Source: Mycobacterium sp.
GTDB lineage: Bacteria > Actinomycetota > Actinomycetes > Mycobacteriales > Mycobacteriaceae
Reading direction: 5' to 3'
NCBI GenBank assembly: GCA_020438845.1
Contig: JAGQTV010000071.1
Coordinates: forward strand, 1-36,614
DNA length: 36,614 bases
Shown: positions 9,340 through 20,539 of the stretch, one piece after another
Position numbering within the stretch: the stretch's first letter is position 1
How the letters are laid out: each line of letters starts with the position of its first letter
Position numbers and translations under genes: made by a program
The notes under the pieces: model-generated
Told to the model about the DNA's origin: nothing
The model's database searches: none
The model's input: only the letters and a program-made list of their open reading frames with translations

Positions 9340-10095
9340 TCAGTTCATCCATGCCCCGCCGTTGACGTCCAGGGTGTGTCCGGTTATGCAACCCGCATCC
9401 GGGGAACACAGAAAGGCGATCGCGGCGGCAACTTCTTCCGGTTCGGCCCAGCGTCCAAGTGGAATCTGCGCCTCGATGGCCGCCACCTGGCTCTCCGGCA
9501 TTCCTGCAAGCCGATTAACGATGCGATCGGTGGTGGTGACCCCGGGGGCGACGCTGTTGACCGTCACCCCATGCGGGGCGAGGTCTATGGCGGCGCAACG
9601 GGTCAGGGCAATCACACCAGCTTTGGCAGCGGCATAGGTCGATGTCGACGTGGGGCTGCAGTAGCGGCCGGCAAGGCTGGACACGGTGACGATGCGTCCC
9701 CAGCCTTGCTGAGCCATATCCGGGCCGACGGCCGTGATCAGTGCCTGCGTGCTCCAGACGTTGCTGCGCCACAGCATTGCGGCATCCTGCTCGGTGACCT
9801 GACCTCGCGGAAGGCCGCCGCCCGCATTGGCCACCGCTATCGACGCCCCGCCCCATCGTTGGGCGGTGGCCGTCAGTTCGGCGATGACCTCCGCTGCCGC
9901 AGCGTCCCCGGCGACGCCAGCGACATGGGCCGGGCTGTTGCGGGAAATTCGGTCCACCGCCTGGTCGAGGCGCGCGGAATCGCGCGCGTTGACAACCAAG
10001 TCGGCGCCGGCGGTGGCCAGTCGGATGGCGGTGGCAAGACCGATTCCGGCGCTGGCGCCGGTGACGATTGCGCACCGGCCCTGAAGAGGTTTCAT
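9340..10095 (-). CDS. Short-chain dehydrogenase/reductase
   Basis: NAD(P)-dependent oxidoreductase of the classical SDR family, 251 residues. The cofactor motif TGASAGIG spans residues 12-19, a NAG motif lies at about 90-92, and the catalytic set is VSS (139-140), Tyr154 and Lys158 in YAAAK. The C-terminal GHTLDVNGGAWMN is the usual SDR ending. Asn36-Ala-Arg38 after the second strand suggests NADP preference. Substrate unknown; FabG-like ketoreductases look similar. Its ATG at 10095 overlaps the stop of the upstream PNPOx-like gene (ATGA), so the two are co-translated. I recall no SDR at this place in M. tuberculosis, so it is probably an accessory addition next to the tRNA pair. Confidence 0.92.
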   Translation of the reverse strand: MKPLQGRCAIVTGASAGIGLATAIRLATAGADLVVNARDSARLDQAVDRISRNSPAHVAGVAGDAAAAEVIAELTATAQRWGGASIAVANAGGGLPRGQVTEQDAAMLWRSNVWSTQALITAVGPDMAQQGWGRIVTVSSLAGRYCSPTSTSTYAAAKAGVIALTRCAAIDLAPHGVTVNSVAPGVTTTDRIVNRLAGMPESQVAAIEAQIPLGRWAEPEEVAAAIAFLCSPDAGCITGHTLDVNGGAWMN

Positions 10096-10595
10096 TGCTT
10101 CGAAACCGGTGCGGTGGAGCCCGCGAACGGCATTGCCGGCAGGCCCAGTTTGCGGTGATCCCAGGACCGCACCCGACCCGCGACGATGCGCACCGCCACC
10201 CGCTTGTTCATCATCAGGTCGACCGCAGGCTTGATGTCGTCTGTGTAGGGGCCGTTATAGCGCTCCCAGACGCTGACCCCAACCTTGAAGATGGAATCGG
10301 GGTCATCGTGGATTTCAGCGACACCCTCGAAGGACACCCCGCGCAAAGTGTCGTAGGTCATGCCGTCCTCGATGAGGAAGCTCACCTTCGGGATTCTTTT
10401 GAGGTTTACCACCTTCTGGGATTTGAGCTTCGTCTCAAGCCAGATTTCGCCGTCGATCACCCCGTACCACATCGCCACCAGATGCGGCTGCCCGCCGAGG
10501 CCGATGGTGGCCAACGTGCCCGTGCGGCTGCGCTGCACGAAGTCGGTGATTTCCGCCGCGGACATGACGATCTGCGAACGTTGGTTGGTGCCCAT
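10092..10595 (-). CDS. Pyridoxamine 5'-phosphate oxidase-like split-barrel flavin/F420 protein
   Basis: Small (167 residues) split beta-barrel protein of the PNPOx-like/FDOR superfamily, whose mycobacterial members bind FMN, F420, haem or biliverdin. Visible features are the N-terminal helix (SAAEITDFVQ), the barrel segment TGTLATIGLGGQPHLVAMWY, and the cofactor-side strand IWLETKLKSQKVVNL. It matches Rv2991. The ATG at 10595 (MGTNQRSQ) agrees with the conserved N-terminus; an upstream ATG at 10619 is possible but poorer. The stop overlaps the SDR start, so a hydride-transfer partnership is possible but unproven. Cofactor not determinable by eye. Confidence 0.9.
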   Translation of the reverse strand: MGTNQRSQIVMSAAEITDFVQRSRTGTLATIGLGGQPHLVAMWYGVIDGEIWLETKLKSQKVVNLKRIPKVSFLIEDGMTYDTLRGVSFEGVAEIHDDPDSIFKVGVSVWERYNGPYTDDIKPAVDLMMNKRVAVRIVAGRVRSWDHRKLGLPAMPFAGSTAPVSKQ

Positions 10596-10704
10596 GGGGG
10601 TCAGTGTCTCAGGAGCCATTCATCGACTCGGCCTCCAGACCACGATTTCGTGGGTCCGGGCAATCTGGCCGCAAGTCGGTGCGCCGGCCGCAGAGTCGTG
10701 CGCC

Positions 10705-11406
10705 TCACAACTGTTGGGTCAGTGCCGCGCTGGCGGCCAGTAGGTCGTCGGCCCAGCGCTCGCCCGGTCGGCGGCCCATGCGGTCGATCGGCCCGGAAAT
10801 TGAAACCGCCGCGATCACCGTGCCGGACCGGTCGCGGACCGGCACCGCCACACTGGCAACTCCGGCCTCGCGCTCAGCGGCGCTCTGTGCCCAGCCACGA
10901 CGGCGTACCTCGGCCAGGGTGCGCTCGGTGAACTGAGCCGACGGCAGGATTTCCTGCTGGATCGCGACGTCGCTGTAGGCCAGCAGCACGCGGGCACCGG
11001 AGCCCGCCGTCATCGGCAGGCGCGCTCCCACCGGAACGGTGTCGCGCAGGCCGGCAGGGGGTTCGAGTGCGGCGATGCAGACCCGCGTATGCCCTTCCCG
11101 CCGGTAGAGCTGGACGCTTTCACCGGTGATCTCCCGCAGACCGGGCAGGATCGCGGTCCCGGCGGCCAGCAGCGGATCGCCGACGCGGGTTGACAACTCG
11201 GTCAGCGCCGGACCGAGTTGCCAGCGGCCGCCGTCGTCCCTCGTCAACAGCCGGTGGAACTCCAGCCCGGCGGCAAGCCGGTGGGCGGTGGCCCGTGGCA
11301 GGCCGGTGCGATCGCAGAGTTCGGCCAGCCCACAGGGTGACTCGGCCACCGAGTTGAGCACAGCCACGGCTTTGTCGAGTACGCCGATGCCGCTATCCTG
11401 TCTCAT
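10705..11406 (-). CDS. IclR-family transcriptional regulator of the LtbR/NdgR type
   Basis: DNA-binding regulator of 233 residues: an N-terminal winged helix-turn-helix (about 1-70, with GLAELCDRTGLPRATAHRL) and a C-terminal IclR effector domain (about 80-233, VPVRDRSGTVIAAVSISGP). It lies immediately divergent from leuC, only 37 bp away. In Corynebacterium (LtbR) and Streptomyces (NdgR) the IclR protein at this position represses leuCD and other amino-acid genes; this is its positional equivalent (Rv2989 in M. tuberculosis). A TAGTAT box on the minus strand ends about 7 bp from the ATG, so its mRNA may be leaderless. Control of leuCD here is inferred from family and position. Confidence 0.93.
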   Translation of the reverse strand: MRQDSGIGVLDKAVAVLNSVAESPCGLAELCDRTGLPRATAHRLAAGLEFHRLLTRDDGGRWQLGPALTELSTRVGDPLLAAGTAILPGLREITGESVQLYRREGHTRVCIAALEPPAGLRDTVPVGARLPMTAGSGARVLLAYSDVAIQQEILPSAQFTERTLAEVRRRGWAQSAAEREAGVASVAVPVRDRSGTVIAAVSISGPIDRMGRRPGERWADDLLAASAALTQQL

Positions 11407-11443
11407 ATCCAGATACTAGCGTCCCATATTGTGAGATGATTAC
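11401..11443. promoter_or_regulatory. Divergent iclR/leuC operator-promoter region
   Basis: The 37-bp gap and its edges contain inverted arms TCTCA (11401-11405, overlapping the regulator's start codon) and TGAGA (11432-11436), and an inner TATC-CA-GATA palindrome (11406-11415). TAGTAT on the minus strand and TAGCGT (11417-11422) on the plus strand are candidate -10 boxes in opposite directions. A protein bound here could control both genes. Positions are read by eye and boundaries are uncertain. Confidence 0.55.
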
Positions 11444-12877
11444 ATGCCGAATTCAGATCAGCCGCGCACTCTGCCCGAAAAGGTATGGGCCGACCACGTC
11501 GTCGTCGCCGGATCGGGCTCCGGCGCCGCGCGCGAGCCCGACCTGATCTACATCGACTTGCACCTCATTCACGAGGTCACCAGTCCCCAGGCCTTCGACG
11601 GCCTCCGACTGGCGGGACGCCCGGTGCGCCGACCCGATCTGACCCTGGCTACCGAGGACCACAACGTGCCGACGGTGGACATCGACAAACCGATTGCCGA
11701 CCCTGTGTCGCGCACCCAGGTGGAGACGTTGCGCCGCAACTGCGCTGAGTTCGGCATCCGCCTGCATTCCATGGGAGACCGGGAACAGGGCATCGTCCAC
11801 GTGGTGGGACCGCAACTAGGCCTCACCCAACCCGGCATGACGATCGTGTGCGGCGATAGCCACACGTCCACGCACGGAGCGTTCGGCGCATTGGCCATGG
11901 GTATCGGAACCTCCGAGGTGGAGCACGTGCTGGCTACCCAGACACTTCCGTTGCGGCCGTTCAAGACAATGGCAGTCAACGTCGACGGCCAGCTGCCGAG
12001 AGGGGTCACCGCCAAGGACATCATCTTGGCGGTGATCGCCAAGATCGGTACCGGCGGCGGCCAGGGACACGTCATCGAATATCGCGGCAGCACCATCGAA
12101 TCGCTCTCGATGGAAGGCCGAATGACGATCTGCAACATGAGCATCGAAGCCGGCGCCCGTGCCGGGATGGTCGCCCCCGACGAGACCACGTACGAGTTTC
12201 TGCGTGGCCGGACCTACGCGCCGACCGGTGCTGACTGGGATTCGGCAGTCGCGGCGTGGGAAATGCTGAGAACCGATGACGGCGCAGAGTTCGATACCGA
12301 AATCTACATCGACGCAGCGACTCTGAGCCCTTTCGTAACCTGGGGAACCAACCCCGGTCAGGGCGTTCCGCTGTCGCAGTCGGTACCCGACCCGGAATTG
12401 ATGACCAGCGACGCCGACCGGCAGGCGGCTGAGAAGGCTCTGGCCTACATGGACCTGCGTCCCGGAACGCCGATGCGCGACATCGCGGTGGATGCCGTCT
12501 TTGTCGGTTCGTGTACCAACGGTCGTATCGAAGACCTGAGAGCGGTGGCTGAGGTTTTGCGTGGCCGTCGGGTCGCCGACGGTGTGCGGATGCTGATCGT
12601 CCCAGGCTCCATGCGAGTTCGGGAGCAAGCCGAATCCGAGGATTTGGACGAGATCTTCACCGCCGCAGGCGCGGAGTGGCGTCACGCCGGTTGCTCGATG
12701 TGCCTGGGGATGAATCCCGACCAACTCGCGCCCGGAGAGCGCTGTGCATCGACGTCCAACCGAAATTTCGAAGGGCGGCAGGGCAAAGGCGCTCGTACCC
12801 ATCTGGTGTCCCCGGCAGTCGCCGCCGCGACCGCGGTGCGCGGCACGTTGGCTTCGCCCGCCGATCTGATGAGCTGA
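11444..12877 (+). CDS. leuC: 3-isopropylmalate dehydratase large subunit
   Basis: Aconitase-family [4Fe-4S] enzyme that with LeuD interconverts 2- and 3-isopropylmalate in leucine synthesis. The 477-residue product has the cluster ligands Cys357 (GSCTNGR) and Cys417/Cys420 ([10 protein letters not shown]), plus the active-site stretches [23 protein letters not shown] and [10 protein letters not shown]. Length and sequence closely follow mycobacterial LeuC. The ATG at 11444 has only a weak GAG-type ribosome site. leuD follows after 16 bp with a good AGGAGA site, so leuCD is an operon, probably controlled by the divergent IclR regulator. Confidence 0.98.
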   Translation: MPNSDQPRTLPEKVWADHVVVAGSGSGAAREPDLIYIDLHLIHEVTSPQAFDGLRLAGRPVRRPDLTLATEDHNVPTVDIDKPIADPVSRTQVETLRRNCAEFGIRLHSMGDREQGIVHVVGPQLGLTQPGMTIVCGDSHTSTHGAFGALAMGIGTSEVEHVLATQTLPLRPFKTMAVNVDGQLPRGVTAKDIILAVIAKIGTGGGQGHVIEYRGSTIESLSMEGRMTICNMSIEAGARAGMVAPDETTYEFLRGRTYAPTGADWDSAVAAWEMLRTDDGAEFDTEIYIDAATLSPFVTWGTNPGQGVPLSQSVPDPELMTSDADRQAAEKALAYMDLRPGTPMRDIAVDAVFVGSCTNGRIEDLRAVAEVLRGRRVADGVRMLIVPGSMRVREQAESEDLDEIFTAAGAEWRHAGCSMCLGMNPDQLAPGERCASTSNRNFEGRQGKGARTHLVSPAVAAATAVRGTLASPADLMS

Positions 12878-12893
12878 CAGGAGAAGCCCAACA

Positions 12894-13490
12894 ATGGAAG
12901 CATTTCGTACCCACACCGGTATCGGTGTGCCGCTGCGCCGGTCCAACGTCGACACCGACCAGATCATCCCCGCGGTCTACCTCAAGCGTGTCTCCCGAAC
13001 GGGTTTCGAGGACGGCCTGTTCGCCGCCTGGCGTGCCGATCCTGCGTTCATCCTGAACCAGGCGCCTTTTGACCGGGGCTCGGTACTTGTTGCCGGACCG
13101 GATTTCGGAACCGGATCCTCCCGCGAGCATGCGGTCTGGGCGCTCATGGACTACGGGTTCCGGGTGGTCGTCTCGTCTCGTTTCGGCGACATATTCCGCG
13201 GAAACGCGGGGAAGGCCGGATTGCTGGCCGCCGAAGTGGCCCAAGACGATGTAGAGCTGCTGTGGAAGCTCCTCGAAGAGAGCCCCGGGCTGGAAATCAC
13301 TGTCAATCTTCATGATCGGACGATTTCCGCCGGAACGGTCATGGTGCCGTTCACTATTGACGACTACACCGCCTGGCGGCTGCTCGAAGGTCTCGACGAC
13401 ATAGGCCTTACGCTGCGAAAACTCCCCGAGATAGAAGTTTTCGAAGCGGCCCGGCCGCGATGGAAGCCGCGAATCGCCGCTCAGTCCTGA
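12894..13490 (+). CDS. leuD: 3-isopropylmalate dehydratase small subunit
   Basis: Swivelling-domain subunit of isopropylmalate isomerase, 198 residues, partner of LeuC. Conserved elements: N-terminal [18 protein letters not shown], then [14 protein letters not shown], the substrate-contacting Gly-Ser-Ser-Arg loop, and [16 protein letters not shown]. Starts at the ATG 12894, preceded by AGGAGA about 10 bp upstream. It is the last gene of the leuCD operon; hupB follows after 208 bp with its own control region. Confidence 0.97.
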   Translation: MEAFRTHTGIGVPLRRSNVDTDQIIPAVYLKRVSRTGFEDGLFAAWRADPAFILNQAPFDRGSVLVAGPDFGTGSSREHAVWALMDYGFRVVVSSRFGDIFRGNAGKAGLLAAEVAQDDVELLWKLLEESPGLEITVNLHDRTISAGTVMVPFTIDDYTAWRLLEGLDDIGLTLRKLPEIEVFEAARPRWKPRIAAQS

Positions 13491-13698
13491 GTAGCGCCCC
13501 GCAGGGATTTCCCTGTTCTGCAGGGCGGTTCGGCATTGCGGGAGTTGAGTCCAAGAAGGCCAACCGGATTGCCGAATCTTCTCCGAAAGCGACCTATCAA
13601 TTCGCTGAAAATGTGCGTGGCTCTTGGAGATTTGAGCAGGCACCGTTTACCGTATTAAACAGTCGGTCTAGAGCGGACCACTGTTTCGGAGGATTTGA
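13491..13698 (+). promoter_or_regulatory. leuD-hupB intergenic region, hupB control region
   Basis: 208 bp without a gene. Near the leuD end, arms CAGGG/CCCTG (13502-13506, 13511-13515) form a small hairpin without a T-run. Closer to hupB, GTTTA (13645-13649) and TAAAC (13656-13660) form an inverted repeat overlapping a TACCGT box (13648-13653), and TTGAGC lies at 13632-13637. A strong ribosome site, GGAGG (13688-13692), precedes the hupB ATG. Which box is the real promoter cannot be decided by eye. Confidence 0.45.
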
Positions 13699-14385
13699 AT
13701 GAACAAAGCAGAGTTGATCGAGGTTCTCACGACGCGCATGAACACCGATCGCCGCGCAGCGACCGAGGCCGTCGAGAATCTGGTCGACGCCATCGTTCGC
13801 GCTGTCCAAAAGGGCGACAGTGTGACCATCACCGGCTTCGGCGTATTCGAGCGTCGTCGCCGTGCGGCTCGCGTTGCCCGCAACCCGCGCACCGGTGAGA
13901 CGGTGAAGGTCAAGCCGACTTCCGTTCCCGCATTCCGTCCGGGTGCGCAGTTCAAGGCGATTGTCTCCGGCGCACAGAAGATTCCGTCGGAGGGCCCAGC
14001 CGTCAAGCGGGGCGCCGGCACCGCGCGTAAGGCGGCAGCGAAGAAGGCCGTGGCTAAGAAGGCTCCGGCCAAGAAGGCCGTGGCTAAGAAGGCTCCGGTC
14101 AAGAAGGCCGCCGCCGTCACGAAGGCTCCGGCCAAGAAGGCTGCCGTCAAGAAGGCTGCCGCGGTTAGCAAGACGGCCGCCAAGAAGGCTCCGGTCAAGA
14201 AGGCCGCCGCCACGAAGGCTCCGGTCAAGAAGGCTGCCGTCAAGAAGGCTGCCCCGGTTAGCAAGGCGCCCGCCAAGAAGGCTCCGGTCAAGAAGGCCGC
14301 CGCCACGAAGGCTCCGGTCAAGAAGGCCGCCGTCAAGAAGGCCGCTGTCAAGAAGGCCGCTCCGGCAAAGCGCGGCCGCCGCTAG
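13699..14385 (+). CDS. hupB: DNA-binding protein HU homologue with Lys/Ala-rich tail
   Basis: Nucleoid-associated protein, 228 residues. Residues 1-90 are the HU fold ([34 protein letters not shown], the DNA-grasping beta arms). Residues about 100-228 are a basic tail of [19 protein letters not shown]-type repeats resembling histone H1 tails, ending KRGRR, the mycobacterial HupB architecture (also called Hlp or MDP1) that compacts DNA and is regulated by lysine acetylation. It is slightly longer than the 214-residue M. tuberculosis form. The tail's coding DNA contains a 93-bp direct duplication. Ribosome site GGAGG at 13688-13692; a strong terminator follows at 14405-14440, so it is monocistronic. 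Confidence 0.98.
   Translation: MNKAELIEVLTTRMNTDRRAATEAVENLVDAIVRAVQKGDSVTITGFGVFERRRRAARVARNPRTGETVKVKPTSVPAFRPGAQFKAIVSGAQKIPSEGPAVKRGAGTARKAAAKKAVAKKAPAKKAVAKKAPVKKAAAVTKAPAKKAAVKKAAAVSKTAAKKAPVKKAAATKAPVKKAAVKKAAPVSKAPAKKAPVKKAAATKAPVKKAAVKKAAVKKAAPAKRGRR
14148..14340 (+). repeat. 93-bp direct repeat in the hupB tail
   Basis: The block beginning CAAGAAGGCTGCC at 14148 recurs at 14241 with an exact 93-bp (31-codon) offset and few differences, encoding two copies of a module with [23 protein letters not shown] and AVKKAA. Shorter AAGAAGGC units fill the rest. The in-frame period allows length change without frameshift. Confidence 0.85.
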
Positions 14386-14404
14386 GCCACTCTTCCTACC
14401 TTCG

Positions 14405-14440
14405 AAATGCGCCGCGGGCCAACAGGTCCGCGGCGCATTT
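14405..14440 (+). terminator. Rho-independent terminator of hupB, possibly bidirectional
   Basis: A 16-bp stem (14405-14420 with 14425-14440, one G-T pair) around the loop AACA, GC-rich core GCGCCGCGG, and a TTTT run at the 3' end. The outer pairs are AAA/TTT, so it may also stop transcription from the facing mutT1 gene, whose stop is at 14464. Confidence 0.85.
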
Positions 14441-14463
14441 TGCCTAACGATGTAATTCTTTTG

Positions 14464-15399
14464 TCAGGGGGCCAGGGGACTGGCGAGGTGGTCGGCAGCC
14501 AGCAGTTTGCCGTCCCGCAATGACAGGACCCAAGTGCTGCCCTTGCGATTTCGGGACTTGTCCGGCCGCACGCCGTCCCTGTCGCACCACCACTGGATCA
14601 GATAAGGGATCACTCTGCCCTGTGTACTGATCACCGGAGTTCCTCCCAGCGCGGCGATCTGAAGCACACGTTTGTGGGCGGCTTTCGGATTCGCGGCGTA
14701 GGCCTCCTCGGTCAGCGTCGGTTCAGACGTGATGGTAAGGCCTAACTTCTCGGCCAATGGCTCGACGGTCTGCGCGCAGCGAAGCCGGTCGGCGGCGTAG
14801 ATGTCGTTGGCCCCGAACGCCAGCAGTTGTGGCACCAGGGCTTGCGCCTGCAATCGGCCCTTCTTGTCCAGGGGGCGCTCACGGTCGTCACCGCGATAGC
14901 GGGCCTTGCGCCCGGCGGTTGCGTGCCGGACGATGAGCACTGTCTGAGTGTCGACCGCCTTCTTGGCGAAGCGGCGCAACACCTTCCGGTCATGTGGGTA
15001 GGTCAATTGCCTGGTGGCTTCAGCGATCGGCAGCCACTGCAACTGGTCGACCTCTTTGCTGGGGACGAACTCGCCGCCCTGGCCACGTGCCGCCCAGTAA
15101 TGAACTATTTTGGACCCGCCTGGAATCAGGTAGTCGATGTTTACCAATCGGCGGCCGAGCACGGCGTGCTGGCCTGTCTCCTCGAAGATCTCGCGCACCG
15201 CGGCCACCGGTTCGGTTTCACCGCGGTCGAGTTTTCCCTTCGGCAGTGACCAGTCGTCGTAGCGGGGACGGTGAATGAGCGCGATCTGAGGATCGCCGGA
15301 TTCATCGGGCTGCCACAGCACCGCCCCGGCGGCGAGGACACGCAGGTTTCCACCCATGGGCTTCGCCGCTGGTTGAACTCGTGAAGCCGACTTCACCAT
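14464..15399 (-). CDS. mutT1: Nudix hydrolase with histidine-phosphatase domain, MutT1 type
   Basis: Nucleotide-pool sanitiser of 311 residues: an N-terminal Nudix domain with the box [20 protein letters not shown] followed by TG, fused to a C-terminal histidine phosphatase domain starting [10 protein letters not shown]. The M. tuberculosis and M. smegmatis counterparts hydrolyse 8-oxo-dGTP and diadenosine polyphosphates. The phosphatase motif is RHA rather than RHG, as also seen in SixA-like proteins. The ATG at 15399 is 2 bp after the ppk stop, so ppk and mutT1 are co-transcribed. An ATG at 15432 inside ppk is an alternative start. Confidence 0.93.
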   Translation of the reverse strand: MVKSASRVQPAAKPMGGNLRVLAAGAVLWQPDESGDPQIALIHRPRYDDWSLPKGKLDRGETEPVAAVREIFEETGQHAVLGRRLVNIDYLIPGGSKIVHYWAARGQGGEFVPSKEVDQLQWLPIAEATRQLTYPHDRKVLRRFAKKAVDTQTVLIVRHATAGRKARYRGDDRERPLDKKGRLQAQALVPQLLAFGANDIYAADRLRCAQTVEPLAEKLGLTITSEPTLTEEAYAANPKAAHKRVLQIAALGGTPVISTQGRVIPYLIQWWCDRDGVRPDKSRNRKGSTWVLSLRDGKLLAADHLASPLAP

Positions 15400-15401
15400 G
15401 A

Positions 15402-17525
15402 TCAGGGCTGCCGGTGGCGTTCCATCAGCCATACCTGATGGTCGCGTACCTCGCTGCCGTCGCGGGGGGCGGCGGTCCAATGGCCGTCTGGGCCGAGTTC
15501 CCAGGATCGGGTCGCCGGATGCAGAGCCGAGTCGAATATCTCCTCGAGGTAGTTGGTCAGGCGGCGGTCCTTGACCTGCGCCATCACCTCGACCCGACGG
15601 TCGAGGTTGCGGTGCATCATGTCGGCACTGCCGATCCAGAATTCGTCGATTGCTCGGAAGTGCATGATCCGCGAGTGCTCCAAGAACTGGCCGAGAATCG
15701 ATCGCACGGAGATGTTCTCCGAGAACCCGTCGACGCCCGGCCGCAGTGCGCAGATTCCGCGCACGACCACTTCGACACGAACGCCGGCCCGCGAGGCCCG
15801 GTAAAGTCCATCGATGATCTGTTCGTCGACGATAGCGTTGGCCTTGATGCGGATTCGGCCCTGGCCATCCCGGCGGTGGGCCTCCATTTCCCGCTCGATC
15901 CGCTCAAGAATGCCCGACCGGATGCCCGTCGGAGCCACCAGCAGGTTGCGATAGCTGACCTTGCGTGAATAACCGGTCAGCGAATTGAACAGATCGGTCA
16001 GGTCGGCGCCGACATCGGGGGCGGCCGTCAGCAGGCCCACATCTTCATACAGCCGAGCTGTTTTCGGGTTGTAGTTACCGGTGCCGATGTGGCAGTAGCG
16101 ACGGATCGTCGATCCTTCGCGGCGGACGACGAGGCAGGTTTTGCAGTGTGTTTTCAGTCCGACGATGCCGTAGACCACGTGTACGCCGGCATCTTCCAGT
16201 GCGCGAGCCCATTTGATGTTGGCCTGCTCGTCGAACCGCGCCTTCAATTCGACCAGCGCCACCACCTGCTTACCGGCGTCGGCTGCCTCGATGAGTGCGT
16301 GGACGATCGGCGAGTCGCCGGAAGTCCGGTACAGCGTCTGCTTGATAGCCAGCACATCCGGGTCCGCGGCCGCCGCCTCGACGAATCGCTGCACGCTGGT
16401 GGAAAACGATTCATACGGATGGTGCAACAGAACGTCGCCGTCCCGCAGGGTGGCGAAGATGCTCTTGCCGGTCTCGGCGAAGGCAGGGTTGGTGGTCGGC
16501 ACGAACGGCGGATCCTTGAGGGCCGGGCGCTCGACGGCGTAAACCTGCCACAGCGCCGAAAGGTCCAGCAGCCCTGGAACCTGCACGACGTCCCCCGGAT
16601 CGACCTCTAGTTCGTGCAGCAACCGGGCCAGGATGTGCTCGGACATGTCGTCGGAGACTTCGAGGCGAACCGGGGGACCGAACCGGCGGCGAGCCAGTTC
16701 GCGCTCGAGCGCCTGCAACAGGTCCTCGTCGCGGTCCTCGAGGTCCATATCGGCGTTGCGGGTGATCCGGAATGCGTGGTGCTCGACGATCTCCATGCCG
16801 GGGAAGAGCACCGGGAGGAAGGCGGCGATGACCTCTTCCACCGGGAGGAACCGAACCGCGCCGCCGTCGCCCTCGTAGGGCTTGAGCCGGATGAACCGGT
16901 CGACGTTGTTCGGTACCTTCACCCGTGCGAAGTGCTCGGTGCCCTCATCGGGCGATTTCACGGCCACCGCCAGGTTCATGCTCAGTCCGCTCACGAACGG
17001 GAACGGATGGGCCGGGTCGACGGCCAGCGGAGTCAGGACCGGGAAAAGTTGCTCGGTGAAATACGTTGACAAGGCACTGTGTTCAGCGGTGGTGAGGTCG
17101 GACCACGTAACGATGTGAATTCCGTGCTCGGCCAGCCCCGGGCGAACCGATTCCAGGAACACCTCGGCGTGTGCGGTGGCCAGCTGCTGGGTTCGTTCAC
17201 CCACCAGTCGGAGTTGTTCGCGGGGGGACAGCCCGTCCGCGGAGCGCACCGACAGTTGCATCTCGTCGCGGCGTTTGAGGCCGGCGACCCGGACCATGTA
17301 GAACTCGTCGAGGTTGGACGCGAAGATGGCCAGAAACTTCGCTCGCTCCAGGAGCGGCATGGACGCGTCGGCGGCCATATCGAGCACCCGGGAATTGAAG
17401 TCCAGCCAACTCAACTCCCGGTTGAGGAAACGATTTTCTGGCAGCGGGCCCGTGCTGTACGGTTCCGGCCGAGCTTCGGGCGCAACGTCCTCGGTCTTGG
17501 CCGGTAAGGATTCCACCTCGGTCAT
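15402..17525 (-). CDS. ppk: Polyphosphate kinase 1
   Basis: Reversibly polymerises the gamma-phosphate of ATP into polyphosphate. The 707-residue product shows all PPK1 domains: N-terminal RELSWLDFN, the middle region, and two phospholipase-D-like C-terminal domains. By alignment to E. coli PPK (H435, H454), the phospho-accepting histidine is His460 in LKTHCKT and the second active-site histidine is His479 in [10 protein letters not shown]; the 19-residue spacing matches. HRNLDRRVE follows near the C-terminus. I prefer the ATG at 17525 with GAGGA about 11 bp upstream; 17543 is an alternative. First gene of the ppk-mutT1 pair. Confidence 0.96.
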   Translation of the reverse strand: MTEVESLPAKTEDVAPEARPEPYSTGPLPENRFLNRELSWLDFNSRVLDMAADASMPLLERAKFLAIFASNLDEFYMVRVAGLKRRDEMQLSVRSADGLSPREQLRLVGERTQQLATAHAEVFLESVRPGLAEHGIHIVTWSDLTTAEHSALSTYFTEQLFPVLTPLAVDPAHPFPFVSGLSMNLAVAVKSPDEGTEHFARVKVPNNVDRFIRLKPYEGDGGAVRFLPVEEVIAAFLPVLFPGMEIVEHHAFRITRNADMDLEDRDEDLLQALERELARRRFGPPVRLEVSDDMSEHILARLLHELEVDPGDVVQVPGLLDLSALWQVYAVERPALKDPPFVPTTNPAFAETGKSIFATLRDGDVLLHHPYESFSTSVQRFVEAAAADPDVLAIKQTLYRTSGDSPIVHALIEAADAGKQVVALVELKARFDEQANIKWARALEDAGVHVVYGIVGLKTHCKTCLVVRREGSTIRRYCHIGTGNYNPKTARLYEDVGLLTAAPDVGADLTDLFNSLTGYSRKVSYRNLLVAPTGIRSGILERIEREMEAHRRDGQGRIRIKANAIVDEQIIDGLYRASRAGVRVEVVVRGICALRPGVDGFSENISVRSILGQFLEHSRIMHFRAIDEFWIGSADMMHRNLDRRVEVMAQVKDRRLTNYLEEIFDSALHPATRSWELGPDGHWTAAPRDGSEVRDHQVWLMERHRQP

Positions 17526-17624
17526 GCCGCCATCATTCCTCATCGCCGCGTTTGTCGCGGCTTCGGCAACGGAAAGTGCGCACCTGGCCGGAAACGGCTA
17601 CCTGATGTTCATCCGGCTACGAAT

Positions 17625-19381
<1,757 letters not shown>

Positions 19382-19405
19382 GTGCCCCGAAATGAGTGTT
19401 CGCGA

Positions 19406-20509
19406 ATGAGTGCAGGAGCCTACGGAGATTCCACCCGCACCGTCAAAGCGGCTGAATCCCGGCCCATTCCGGGTGCGCCGGTGTCTGCCGTGCCAGTTCC
19501 GGTGGCCGCCTATCACCTATCTGAAGCCGAGGGCGGCGAACCCCATTTCTACGGACGTAACTCCAATCCCACCTGGACGCAGTTGGAGTCCGCGCTCGCT
19601 CAGTTGGAAGGTGCCGGTTCGGCGTTGACGTTCGCCTCCGGGATGGCGGCGATCACCGCTGCGCTGCGGGTGACGGTCCAACCTGGTTCGACGCTCGTCA
19701 TTCCGGTTGACGGCTACTACCAGGTGCGGCGATACGTCCGAGAAAGCCTTGCGCCGCTGGGCATTTCGGTCCGCGAGGTGGCCGCCTCGGAGATGTGTCA
19801 CGAGGCTGAAGCCGCTGATGTGGTGCTGGCCGAGACCCCGACGAACCCGCGATTGGATGTGGTGGACCTGCACCGGCTCGCCGGTATCTGCCACCGTCGG
19901 GGTGCCCGGCTGCTCGTCGACAACACGACCGCGACTCCGCTGGGGCTGCAACCGCTGTCCCTGGGAGCCGACCTGGTGGTGGCTAGCGCCACGAAGGGAC
20001 TGGCGGGGCACAGCGACATGCTCGCCGGATACGTCGCAGGCAGCCATCCCGACCTGATGGCTGCGGTGGAGGCCGAACGGCTGCTGGCGGGCCCCATTCT
20101 GGGCGCATTCGAAGCATGGTTGCTGCTGCGCAGTCTCGGCAGCCTGGGTTTGCGCTTCGAGCGGCAGTGTCAGAACGCCATGGCTCTGGCCGCTGCGCTG
20201 ACCGGCCACCCCAGAGTGCGGGCGGTGCGGTACCCGGGTCTGGGCGCCGACCCGTCCTATCCGGTCGCGGCCGAGCAGATGCGCCGCTTCGGTGGCCTGG
20301 TGTCGGTGGAACTCGCCGACGCCGAGGCGGTGCACTCACTGGTGCGCAACAGCGAGCTCCTGGTTTCCTCGACCAGTTTCGGGGGACTGCACACCTCGGT
20401 GGATCGCAGGGCGCGCTGGGGAGACGCTGTTCCCGACGGTTTCGCCCGGATATCGGCCGGGATCGAAGACACCGACGACCTGGTGGCTGACGTTCTCGGC
20501 GCTCTGTAG
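19406..20509 (+). CDS. Cys/Met-metabolism PLP-dependent lyase or transferase
   Basis: Fold-type I pyridoxal-phosphate enzyme of the cystathionine gamma-synthase/lyase family, 367 residues. Key features: YGRNSNPTW (the YxRxxNPT active-site motif), FASGMAA phosphate-binding turn, and the Schiff-base lysine at about residue 197 in ASATKGLAGHSD. The C-terminal SFGGLHTSVDRR resembles the family's substrate carboxylate-binding stretch. Cystathionine gamma-lyase, gamma-synthase and methionine gamma-lyase cannot be separated by eye. The ATG at 19406 is preferred; a GTG at 19382, directly after the gpdA2 stop, is the alternative. I recall gpdA2 followed directly by ddl in M. tuberculosis, so this gene is an extra member here. 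Confidence 0.9.
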   Translation: MSAGAYGDSTRTVKAAESRPIPGAPVSAVPVPVAAYHLSEAEGGEPHFYGRNSNPTWTQLESALAQLEGAGSALTFASGMAAITAALRVTVQPGSTLVIPVDGYYQVRRYVRESLAPLGISVREVAASEMCHEAEAADVVLAETPTNPRLDVVDLHRLAGICHRRGARLLVDNTTATPLGLQPLSLGADLVVASATKGLAGHSDMLAGYVAGSHPDLMAAVEAERLLAGPILGAFEAWLLLRSLGSLGLRFERQCQNAMALAAALTGHPRVRAVRYPGLGADPSYPVAAEQMRRFGGLVSVELADAEAVHSLVRNSELLVSSTSFGGLHTSVDRRARWGDAVPDGFARISAGIEDTDDLVADVLGAL

Positions 20510-20539
20510 AGCGCTTCCGGTGCCGGTATCCGTGTCAGT

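Noticed and set aside
13668-14351. Ala/Phe/Leu-rich minus-strand frame opposite hupB
   Set aside because: Its repeats (AAFLTGAFL type) are just the reverse complement of the Lys/Ala codons of the hupB tail.
14040-14360. CRISPR-like periodic sequence
   Set aside because: The periodicity is codon-based in hupB, without unique spacers or cas genes.
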